The notes under the pieces: generated by a model
Database searches by the model: none
Told to the model about the DNA's origin: nothing
The model's input: only the letters and a program-made list of their open reading frames with translations
In this document: positions 1-5,299 of the stretch, in pieces
Position numbering within the stretch: the first letter of the stretch is position 1
Layout: each line of letters starts with the position of its first letter
Assembly: GCA_964639675.1 (NCBI GenBank)
Contig: CAZXEK010000013.1
Coordinates: forward strand, 1-7,752
DNA from: JACQCV01 sp964639675
Lineage (GTDB): Bacteria; Patescibacteriota; Minisyncoccia; Phycocordibacterales; UBA12445
Direction of reading: 5' to 3'
Length of the DNA stretch: 7,752 nucleotides
Translations under genes and position numbers: made by a program

Positions 1-1689
1 AGGCAGCCGCTTTTATCCACTTTTTCCCAGATACAAGAAATCAGAACCTATTACGAGTTTGCCGAAGTTGATAATGATCGCTATATCATAGACGGCGAAA
101 TTCGCCAGATTATGCTTTCCGCGCGGGAGTTGGCATCGGAGAGCCTTCCGAACAGAAACTGGATTAATGAACGGCTCACATTCACGCACGGGTATGGCGT
201 AGCAGCTGGACCAGTGAATCAAGTCACCCCCGAGGGCTTGCCGGTTTTGTTCGTTAAGGATTTGCCGCCAAAGTCAGATATGAAGGAGCTTGAAATTTCT
301 CGCCCAGAAATCTACTTCGGCGAGCTTTCAAACGATTATGTCATCACCAAAACAAAATCCCGCGAGTTTGACTATCCCAAGGGCGAAGAAAATGTCTACG
401 CAACATACGAGGGCGCGGGTGGAGTAGAAATGAACTCTTTCATTAAGCGTATTTTTTATGCAATGAAATTCAAATCGCTTAAATTGCTTTTGTCTAATGA
501 CATAACCGGTGAGAGCCGTATTCTCTATTATCGCACCATTGCCGAAAGGGTCGCAAAAATCGCCCCGTTTTTAACATTTGATAGAGACCCTTATATTGTC
601 ATTGCTGATGGCAAGGTGTATTGGATTGCCGATGCCTATACCACGAGCGACCGTTATCCCTATTCGGAACCTATGCGGGTAAATGGCAAAGACATAAACT
701 ACATCAGAAATTCGGTAAAGGTGGTGATTGATGCGTATAACGGCAGTGTAACCCTCTATCAAGCGGATACAGAAGACCCGATTATAAAAACATATGCTGC
801 GATTTTCCCCGGAACGTTCAGGCCGCTTTCAGAAATGCCAGAAAGTCTGGTTTCTCATTTGCGCTATCCCGAAGATATCTTTACCCTGCAGACTGCCGCG
901 TATTCGGTCTATCATATGGATGATCCGCAGATTTTTTACAACAAAGAAGATCAGTGGGAGATTCCGGCCATTGCGACAGAAGGAGAAGTGGCATTTCGCG
1001 GAGGCGCAATTCCGCCGATGCAGCCGAGGCATATTATTATGAAATTGCCGGGAGATGGTTCGACTTCCCTCGACTCTGCTCGGGATAAATCGCTCACCAC
1101 AGGGAAAAAAGAGGAATATGTTTTGATGTTGCCTTTTACTCCTCGCGCAAAAGACAATTTGTCCGCATGGATGGTCGCCCGTAGTGATGGAGAAAGCTAC
1201 GGCAAATTGTTGGTCTATCGTTTTCCTAAAGACAAGCTTGTGTTCGGACCCAAACAGATTATAGGCCGCATTAACCAAGACTCGGAGATTAGCCAGCAAA
1301 TTTCGCTTTGGAGCCAAGGCGGGTCGCAGGTCATCCAAGGGCCGCTTCTGGTTATTCCGATTGAAGAATCGCTTTTGTATGTGCGCCCGCTCTATCTCAT
1401 GGCCGAGGCGGGGAAAATTCCCGAGTTAAAACGGGTGGTGGTGGCGTATGAAAATAAAATTGCCATGGAAGAGACACTGGAGGAGGGGTTGTTAAAAATC
1501 TTCGGCAGTGGAACAGGAATACGCCCACAGGGGACAGTAAGACAACAGACAGCGCCCTCGGAAGATTTCAAGGAACGGATACGAAGAGCGAACGCCGTAT
1601 ATGAAGAAGCGCTCCGAGCGCAAAGAGATGGCGATTGGGCGCGCTACGGCGAGGCAATAAGGCGACTGGGAGATATTCTTAAACAATAA
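1..1689 (+). CDS. UPF0182 family membrane protein, C-terminal part (5' end off the window)
   Basis: The frame is open from base 1 and ends at TAA 1687-1689, giving 562 residues without a start; an internal ATG at 112 is not a credible start because conserved sequence continues upstream of it. The family (UPF0182/COG1615) has an N-terminal multi-pass membrane domain and a large C-terminal domain, with total lengths usually around 850-1000 residues, so the membrane half is missing here. Hallmarks seen: RTYYEF, then DRYIIDGEIRQIMLSAREL, then THGYGVAAGPVNQVTPEGLP in the first 80 residues; PEIYFGELSNDYVITKT; EFDYPKGEENVYATYEGAGG; and the usual helical tail (AQRDGDWARYGEAIRRLGDI). The biochemical role of the family is unknown. 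Arginine is mostly CGN here, unlike the right-hand genes where AGA/AGG dominate. Family assignment is firm; function is not assigned. Confidence 0.93.
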   Translation, partial: RQPLLSTFSQIQEIRTYYEFAEVDNDRYIIDGEIRQIMLSARELASESLPNRNWINERLTFTHGYGVAAGPVNQVTPEGLPVLFVKDLPPKSDMKELEISRPEIYFGELSNDYVITKTKSREFDYPKGEENVYATYEGAGGVEMNSFIKRIFYAMKFKSLKLLLSNDITGESRILYYRTIAERVAKIAPFLTFDRDPYIVIADGKVYWIADAYTTSDRYPYSEPMRVNGKDINYIRNSVKVVIDAYNGSVTLYQADTEDPIIKTYAAIFPGTFRPLSEMPESLVSHLRYPEDIFTLQTAAYSVYHMDDPQIFYNKEDQWEIPAIATEGEVAFRGGAIPPMQPRHIIMKLPGDGSTSLDSARDKSLTTGKKEEYVLMLPFTPRAKDNLSAWMVARSDGESYGKLLVYRFPKDKLVFGPKQIIGRINQDSEISQQISLWSQGGSQVIQGPLLVIPIEESLLYVRPLYLMAEAGKIPELKRVVVAYENKIAMEETLEEGLLKIFGSGTGIRPQGTVRQQTAPSEDFKERIRRANAVYEEALRAQRDGDWARYGEAIRRLGDILKQ

Positions 1690-1776
1690 TAGTATGAACC
1701 GACTCAAAACAACTATTCTTTTGGTCTGTCTATCAAAAAAGGTGTACCATGTGGACGCGAGGAGTGGGTGGCCGCG

Positions 1777-1911
1777 ATGATCGACTGCTTTAAACTAATG
1801 GCGAAAATATTACAACATGAGTTTTGCAAAAGAATGATGGCTGACCCCATTCCCACGGATATTTTCAACAAACACCGCCAGAAGAACGCGACGGCGGGAA
1901 GTAATCTGTAA
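1777..1911 (+). CDS. Possible small ORF (44 aa) or gene remnant, uncertain
   Basis: An uninterrupted frame runs from the codon after TAG 1690-1692 to TAA 1909-1911. The first ATG in it is 1777, giving 44 residues (MIDCFKLMAKILQHEF...ATAGSNL); a GTG at 1768 is an alternative start. A purine-rich GAGGAG at 1759-1764 lies 12 bases before the ATG, rather far for a ribosome binding site. The sequence has two cysteines and a short amphipathic stretch but no recognisable motif, signal peptide or membrane segment. Codons (GCG, GCC, CGC, GAC) resemble those of the UPF0182 gene more than those of the pilus genes. It is in the same frame as the UPF0182 gene, separated by TAA and TAG. It could be a real small protein, a decayed fragment, or chance. 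Confidence 0.2.
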   Translation: MIDCFKLMAKILQHEFCKRMMADPIPTDIFNKHRQKNATAGSNL

Positions 1912-1925
1912 GAAATAAAATATGT

Positions 1926-1958
1926 ATACATTTTATATCCTAAAATGTGTTATTATTT
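1926..1958 (+). terminator. Weak candidate intrinsic terminator after the UPF0182 side
   Basis: ATACATTTTA (1926-1935) pairs with TAAAATGTGT (1941-1950) around the 5-base loop TATCC, giving ten pairs including one G-U. The U-rich TATTATTT (1951-1958) follows directly. It lies 15 bases after TAA 1909-1911. The stem is almost entirely A-U with a single G-C pair, so it would be much less stable than a standard terminator. It could equally be a chance feature of AT-rich DNA. Confidence 0.35.
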
Positions 1959-1966
1959 AAAATAAT
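1952..1966. repeat. AT-only palindrome
   Basis: ATTATTT (1952-1958) and AAATAAT (1960-1966) are exact reverse complements around a central A, directly after the candidate terminator stem. It overlaps the terminator's U-rich tail, so the two structures would compete in RNA. Such palindromes are expected fairly often in DNA this AT-rich; no specific binding protein can be named. Confidence 0.4.
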
Positions 1967-2003
1967 TTGATTATATATAAAGTGGGTAAGCATTCTGGAT
2001 TAT

Positions 2004-2046
2004 ATAGCTTATAATTATTTGCGATTAAAAATGCTGAATAAGCTAT
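2004..2046. repeat. 9-bp perfect inverted repeat near the comF 3' end
   Basis: ATAGCTTAT (2004-2012) and ATAAGCTAT (2038-2046) are exact reverse complements 25 bases apart. AGCATT (1989-1994) and AATGCT (2030-2035) form a second 6-bp repeat whose right arm falls inside this loop while its left arm lies outside, so pairing both would give a pseudoknot topology. No U-run follows on either strand. Function unknown. Confidence 0.35.
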
Positions 2047-2067
2047 TTTGTAAACTTCCATGCAGTA

Positions 2068-2084
2068 TAGATTTGTAAAATCTA
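2068..2084 (-). other. Small hairpin overlapping the comF stop codon
   Basis: TAGATTT (2068-2074) and AAATCTA (2078-2084) pair perfectly around GTA. On the minus strand the arm nearest comF includes its TAG stop (2084-2082), so the hairpin begins at the end of translation. No U-run follows on the minus strand, so it does not qualify as a standard intrinsic terminator; it may simply cap the 3' end of the mRNA. Confidence 0.35.
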
Positions 2085-2741
2085 ATGCGCCATTGCTACT
2101 TTTATTATCTGTCGTGGTTTGGCTTTTCTTAAAACCTTAGCGCATTCGTTCAAGGTTGCCCCAGTGGTTGTGACATCATCAAGCAGGACGATTATTTTGT
2201 CCTCAATGACCTCTCTCTTCTCTATAACGAAGGCCTTGTTTAGATTTTTAAGTCTCTCTGTCCTGTTTTTTATAGAGACCTGACTTTGAGTGTCCCTGAT
2301 TTTTATAAGAATGTCTGTTCTTAGCTCCAAGGATCTAGAGTTATCAAGATTAATTATCTCTTCTGCTAATATAGCAGATTGGTTAAACCCGCGTTCCTTC
2401 TGCTTCTCTTTGGAAAGTGGTACAGGTATCAAGATAATTTTACCACTCTTCAGGAGCGACAGTTCCGTGAGAGATGAAAGATCCTCAATGAGTCTCTCAT
2501 AGGTTACTCTAGCAAGTGGCTTAGCGACCTCTCTGATCCCTTTATATTTCAGTAGCCAGATGGCCTTCTGAACAGTTCTGTCTGAATAAGCAAATAGGGT
2601 CGTTATCCCATAGGGGCTTGATTCTTTGGGCAGCCTGTATAGGCACTCTTCGCAGATTATCGCGCCTTTTCTTTTACAAGATAAACATCTTTGCGGTAGG
2701 AGAAGGTCTAATGTTTTTTGTATCAAATCTCTAATATTCAT
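2082..2741 (-). CDS. comF: ComF family (ComFC-type) phosphoribosyltransferase-like protein
   Basis: 219 residues, close to the usual size of ComF/GntX-like proteins (about 200-240). An N-terminal four-cysteine zinc site is complete: CLSC at 19-22 and CEEC at 30-33. The phosphoribosyltransferase fold follows, with IPVPLS (105-110), ERGFNQ (116-121), the T-Q-N-R region at 151-160, and the PRPP-binding loop LLDDVTTTGAT at 186-196 with its acidic pair D188/D189. ComF proteins are cytosolic and needed for natural transformation in several bacteria, apparently after DNA entry; the substrate is not settled. The gene is divergent from the pilus operon, which fits a shared DNA-uptake role (inference). 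The ATG start gives the expected spacing to the zinc site, although no clear Shine-Dalgarno precedes it. The stop is TAG. Confidence 0.93.
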   Translation of the reverse strand: MNIRDLIQKTLDLLLPQRCLSCKRKGAIICEECLYRLPKESSPYGITTLFAYSDRTVQKAIWLLKYKGIREVAKPLARVTYERLIEDLSSLTELSLLKSGKIILIPVPLSKEKQKERGFNQSAILAEEIINLDNSRSLELRTDILIKIRDTQSQVSIKNRTERLKNLNKAFVIEKREVIEDKIIVLLDDVTTTGATLNECAKVLRKAKPRQIIKVAMAH

Positions 2742-2800
2742 AAACGCTTGGTTACAGATAATAGCTTATTTTGTTGTCCCCAGCCCTCTTGATATGCAGA

Positions 2801-2829
2801 CTTATAATGGAGTGCTATAATTTAAGCAA
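2801..2829 (-). promoter_or_regulatory. Candidate comF promoter, overlapping the pilM promoter
   Basis: Read on the minus strand, TTGCTT (2829-2824) and TATAAG (2806-2801) are separated by exactly 17 bases, a good sigma70-type arrangement. Transcription would start near 2794, leaving a leader of about 50 bases before the comF ATG. Its spacer contains the candidate -10 box of the divergent pilM promoter. Assigned by pattern only. Confidence 0.4.
2813..2821 (+). promoter_or_regulatory. Extended -10 promoter for the pilus operon
   Basis: TGCTATAAT is a perfect extended -10 element (TGnTATAAT). The -35 position with 17-base spacing is only TATGCA (2793-2798), a poor match, which is tolerated with an extended -10. 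A second exact TATAAT lies 13 bases upstream (2803-2808). Transcription would begin about 2828, leaving only about 14 untranslated bases before the pilM ATG at 2842 and no room for a normal Shine-Dalgarno. Confidence 0.5.
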
Positions 2830-2841
2830 CAGACTATATGT

Positions 2842-3978
2842 ATGGTAAACATTCTACAAAGTTTATTCGATTCGATAAGGTCAGGTCTTTTCAAAAAAGG
2901 GGATGAGAGCATTGTCGGTATTGATATAGGCTCTTCTTCTATCAAAGCTATTCAATTTAAGAAAGATAAGGGGAAGGCGGTTCTTGAGACTTATGGCGAG
3001 CTAGCCTTGGGTCCATATAAAGAGCTAGAGATAGGCCGGGCCACATCGATCTCACCAGAGAAGACTGTCGAGGCACTTACTGATCTTTTCCGCGAGGCTA
3101 ATATTACCACCAAAAGAGCTGCGATATCTATACCTATTAGGGCGAGCTTAATTAGTCTGATTGAGTTACCTCTTCTGGATAAGGCTAAGATTGACGAGAT
3201 GATTCCGATTGAGGCTAGGAAATATATTCCTGTGCCGATCAATGAGGTGTTGCTTGACTGGTGGGTTATACCGAAGAGAGAGGGACAGATAGGGGACGAG
3301 CCGGGGACATTTGAGGAGCCTGCTTATGCTAAGAAGAAGGCGGAAACGGCTGAGGTCTTAGTTGTGGCTATCCATAAGAATATACTTGAGGAGTATAAAG
3401 CAATATCTGACAAGATGGGTTTTGATATCAAGCCCTTTGAAATTGAGACTTTTGGAGCCATAAGATCAGCCTTCGGTCATGACTTATCGGCTACTGCGAT
3501 AATAGATTTAGGCGCAAGCTCCACTAGGGTTGTGATTGTTGATTACGGCATTACTAGAGTGGCACATACCATAAACAAGGGTTCACAAGATATAACGATC
3601 GCTTTGTCCAAATCTCTCGGTATAGATTTTGCTAAAGCTGAAGAGATTAAACGCAAGGTAGGTGCTATAGGTAAGGTGGAGGGAGGAGACCTTTTAAATA
3701 TTATAAATCCGACAGTCGAATATATTTTATTTGAGGTATCGCGTATAATTTTGAGTTATCAGAAGAGATATCGTCGTTCGATTAGTAAGGCAATTTTGAT
3801 TGGAGGCGGCGCACAGCTTAGAGGTCTGGTTGACATAGCCGCGAAAAGTTTAGAGATGGAGATTAAGCTGGCCGATCCTTTTAAGAAGCTTGAGGCCCCG
3901 GTCTTCCTTGAGCCAGTTTTAGCGGAAGCGGGGCCAAGTTTCGCCGTCGCTATCGGAGTTGCGCTGAGGGACCTTTAG
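2842..3978 (+). CDS. pilM: Type IV pilus assembly protein PilM, actin-like ATPase
   Basis: 378 residues, typical of PilM (about 350-380). PilM is a cytoplasmic FtsA/actin-fold protein that binds ATP and the cytoplasmic N-terminus of PilN, linking the PilN-PilO platform to the motor. The nucleotide motifs are in order: phosphate-1 VGIDIGSSSIKAIQ (25-38), phosphate-2 AIIDLGASSTRVV (219-231) and adenosine motif AILIGGGAQLRGL (317-329). A hydrophilic insertion rich in Lys/Glu/Pro follows WWVIPKRE. There is no signal peptide or membrane segment, as expected. It is the first gene of the + strand pilus operon, with a very short leader and no visible Shine-Dalgarno. By hand count 11 of 17 Arg codons are AGA/AGG. 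The stop is TAG. Confidence 0.95.
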   Translation: MVNILQSLFDSIRSGLFKKGDESIVGIDIGSSSIKAIQFKKDKGKAVLETYGELALGPYKELEIGRATSISPEKTVEALTDLFREANITTKRAAISIPIRASLISLIELPLLDKAKIDEMIPIEARKYIPVPINEVLLDWWVIPKREGQIGDEPGTFEEPAYAKKKAETAEVLVVAIHKNILEEYKAISDKMGFDIKPFEIETFGAIRSAFGHDLSATAIIDLGASSTRVVIVDYGITRVAHTINKGSQDITIALSKSLGIDFAKAEEIKRKVGAIGKVEGGDLLNIINPTVEYILFEVSRIILSYQKRYRRSISKAILIGGGAQLRGLVDIAAKSLEMEIKLADPFKKLEAPVFLEPVLAEAGPSFAVAIGVALRDL

Positions 3979-3981
3979 TAA

Positions 3982-4067
3982 ATTGGAAACCAGATCTCTG
4001 CACCAGTAATGCAGATTATCTTAGCCAGAGGAGCAGTTTTCACTGGTTAAGAGACGAGGTTTCCAGT
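3982..4067 (+). promoter_or_regulatory. Long symmetric imperfect inverted repeat between pilM and pilN (putative RNA structure)
   Basis: Three helices stack in one register (paired positions sum to 8049). 3982-3991 pairs with 4058-4067 (ten pairs, one G-U; core TGGAAACC/GGTTTCCA). A 3x3 internal loop follows, then TCTCT (3995-3999) with AGAGA (4050-4054), a 2x2 internal loop, then ACCAGT (4002-4007) with ACTGGT (4042-4047). The apical region 4008-4041 holds AGAGGAG (4027-4033). Competing pairings exist: TCTGCA (3997-4002) with TGCAGA (4010-4015), AACCAG (3988-3993) with CTGGTT (4043-4048), and ACTGG (4042-4046) with CCAGT (4063-4067). No U-run follows, so it is not a standard terminator. It begins 4 bases after the pilM stop and ends 52 bases before pilN. 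It could be an mRNA processing or stability element, a regulator of pilN expression, or a DNA element. Confidence 0.55.
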
Positions 4068-4098
4068 CTTAGAAGATTTAATTAGAAATTAGGTTTTA

Positions 4099-4119
4099 AG
4101 AGAGTTAGAAATCTCTAAT
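4099..4119 (+). promoter_or_regulatory. Two competing hairpins at the pilN ribosome-binding region
   Basis: TTAGA (4105-4109) pairs with TCTAA (4114-4118) around AATC, extendable by a G-U pair. Alternatively AGAGA (4099-4103) pairs with TCTCT (4112-4116) around eight bases. The two exclude each other, and both lie within 21 bases of the pilN ATG, where the ribosome binds. The only purine-rich tract, AAGAGAG (4098-4104), takes part in the second hairpin. The stems are short, so the effect is uncertain. Confidence 0.35.
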
Positions 4120-4761
4120 ATGGATAATAATCCCATACAAACAACATCCTTTATTCCTAAAAAACCCTTAGTCGGGAGGCGGGATTTTGGCACAAATGTT
4201 TCAGGCATTTTTATATTTATCTCGATTATCATTTTTATATTTTCTGTCGCCGGATATTTTATAATTGTTCGCCAGGAGAAGGTAAAGATAGCCGAGGTGG
4301 CGAGTCTAAGGGCCAATATAAAGAAGGCTGAAGAGCAGTTTGAGCCTAATCAGGTTATTAATATGACTAGGTTTGATACGAAACTTAAAGTTGCCGAGGA
4401 TCTGCTCTATTTAAATAAGGAGTCTGGATCGGTGGACACAATGGCGCACATAACCTTGCAGCCGCTATTTAAACTGCTATCGGAAAAGACTCTAGTTTCC
4501 ATTAGATTTAAGGATTTTAAATATACTAACGTGGAGAATCAGAAGATAGAGATAAAGATGAGCGGTGAGGCCAAGAGTGTCGGTAATACTGCCAATTATG
4601 CTGCTGTCGCCCAGCAAGCTAGGGAATTTACTGACAGTAGGCAACTCACTAATGTTATTGTCTCTGATCTCAATTTAGGAGCGAACAATAATGTTACCTT
4701 TAATCTATCTGCTGGCATTAAGCCAGAACTGATCTCGTATACTGAATTTTTAAAAGAATAA
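4120..4761 (+). CDS. pilN: Type IV pilus assembly protein PilN-like, bitopic membrane protein
   Basis: 213 residues, the size of PilN (about 180-220). The N-terminus is cytoplasmic and carries SFIPKKPL (10-17), placed where PilN proteins have the short motif bound by PilM. One membrane helix follows (about 27-50, rich in Ile and Phe), then a charged coiled-coil-like stretch (about 51-75) and an extracytoplasmic alpha/beta domain. PilN pairs with PilO to form the inner-membrane alignment platform. Assignment rests on topology, length and position between pilM and pilO more than on sharp motifs. ATG 4120 is chosen because it puts the PilM-binding-like motif at the N-terminus. The start is preceded by the structured gap described separately, and no strong Shine-Dalgarno is visible. 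The stop TAA is 6 bases before pilO. Confidence 0.82.
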   Translation: MDNNPIQTTSFIPKKPLVGRRDFGTNVSGIFIFISIIIFIFSVAGYFIIVRQEKVKIAEVASLRANIKKAEEQFEPNQVINMTRFDTKLKVAEDLLYLNKESGSVDTMAHITLQPLFKLLSEKTLVSIRFKDFKYTNVENQKIEIKMSGEAKSVGNTANYAAVAQQAREFTDSRQLTNVIVSDLNLGANNNVTFNLSAGIKPELISYTEFLKE

Positions 4762-4767
4762 TTCTTT
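4753..4767. repeat. 15-base palindrome spanning the pilN stop and abutting the pilO start
   Basis: AAAGAAT (4753-4759) and ATTCTTT (4761-4767) are exact reverse complements around A4760. In RNA this gives a 6-bp stem whose loop is the pilN stop codon TAA (4759-4761), ending immediately before the pilO ATG. It leaves no free Shine-Dalgarno for pilO, so pilO may depend on ribosomes arriving from pilN. The stem is AT-rich and weak; the coupling idea is inference. Confidence 0.35.
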
Positions 4768-5298
4768 ATGTTTAATATTTTATTACCAATCATAATTACC
4801 GGAGTTTCTGTGGGTCTGTTTTTTCTCCAAACCAGTCCGATCCTCGATCGTATCTCTAAGGTTGAAAAAGAAAGGGTCTATTTGAGTGATTTGCAGGATA
4901 ATGTTGAAACATTCAAGAAACGATTGCAGGAGAAAAGTCTGGTTTTTAAGCAAATTAGTTTTCTCGATATAACAAGACTAAAGAAGTTTCTTCCAGATAG
5001 TATTGATAATGTCAGGCTGATCATAGATATAAATAATATTGCTTCGGCAAAGGGTATGACAATTAGAAATATCTCCATAAAAGGCAATGACAGTAGTGCT
5101 ATTGGTCCTGATTCGAGACTGTACGGAGTTGCCACCCTTGGTTTCTCTGTCTCCGGTCCGTATGAGACCTTTAAGAGATTTTTAGGAGCACTGGAGACAA
5201 GTTTACGGCTTGTAGATATCAACTCCTTGTCCTTTTCCGCAGGAGACAAGAATCAATATGAATATAATTTAGAAATTAAGGCCTACTGGTTAAAATAA
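4768..5298 (+). CDS. pilO: Type IV pilus assembly protein PilO-like, bitopic membrane protein
   Basis: 176 residues, slightly short for PilO (about 200). A single N-terminal membrane helix (about 4-20) starts almost at residue 1, so there is practically no cytoplasmic tail. A coiled-coil-like segment (about 27-60) follows, and then a ferredoxin-like extracytoplasmic domain. The family-like region LKKFLPDSIDNVRLIIDINN (71-90) followed by IASAKGM is characteristic, as is the later GPYETFKRFLGALE stretch. PilO forms a heterodimer with PilN and links to PilP-type proteins. It sits 6 bases after pilN and 1 base before the next gene, so co-translation is likely. There is no good Shine-Dalgarno. Confidence 0.85.
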   Translation: MFNILLPIIITGVSVGLFFLQTSPILDRISKVEKERVYLSDLQDNVETFKKRLQEKSLVFKQISFLDITRLKKFLPDSIDNVRLIIDINNIASAKGMTIRNISIKGNDSSAIGPDSRLYGVATLGFSVSGPYETFKRFLGALETSLRLVDINSLSFSAGDKNQYEYNLEIKAYWLK

Positions 5299-5299
5299 A

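Larger units (their letters stand above)
1690..2081. other. Gap of about 390 bases without a confident gene
   Basis: This stretch separates the UPF0182 gene from the convergent comF gene. The first 220 bases (to about 1911) have mixed composition and hold one uninterrupted short frame. The remaining 170 bases are very AT-rich with several small inverted repeats: 1922-1931, 1926-1950, 1952-1966, 1989-1994 with 2030-2035, 2004-2012 with 2038-2046, and 2068-2084. No tRNA, rRNA, CRISPR or insertion-sequence ends were recognised. It may be a gene remnant plus a convergent intergenic region. Confidence 0.6.

Noticed and set aside
112..114. ATG at 112 as the start of the UPF0182 gene
   Set aside because: The frame is open to base 1 and the upstream residues (RTYYEF...DRYIIDGEIR) match the family's conserved core, so this is an internal methionine.
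829..1338. 169-codon open frame on the minus strand inside the UPF0182 gene
   Set aside because: It lies wholly inside a strongly conserved gene on the other strand, has no recognisable motif, and is the kind of shadow frame that stop-poor antisense sequence gives.
1694..1780. ATG frame encoding MNRLKTTILLVCLS..., resembling the membrane start of a protease or signal peptide
   Set aside because: It stops at TGA 1778-1780 after only 28 codons, and the hydrophobic run is too short for a membrane helix. It could be a frameshifted remnant, but nothing continues it.
1713..1931. 72-codon minus-strand frame in the gap after UPF0182
   Set aside because: Its start lies in the AT-rich palindromes, there is no ribosome binding site, and the product has no recognisable family features; it is antisense to the slightly more protein-like plus-strand frame.
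2803..2808. First exact TATAAT upstream of pilM as the main -10 box
   Set aside because: TTGATA (2789-2794) is only 8 bases away and no other -35 fits at 16-18 bases; the downstream TGCTATAAT is preferred because of its extended -10 TG.
3982..4067. Long hairpin as an intrinsic terminator after pilM
   Set aside because: No U-run follows the right arm (sequence continues CTTAGAAGATTT), and the downstream genes have no other obvious promoter, so full termination here would be self-defeating.
3975..4072. TTAG on both sides of the palindrome as a target-site duplication
   Set aside because: The copies are at unequal distance from the arms (3 bases on the left, 1 on the right) and only 4 bases long; TTAG is common here.
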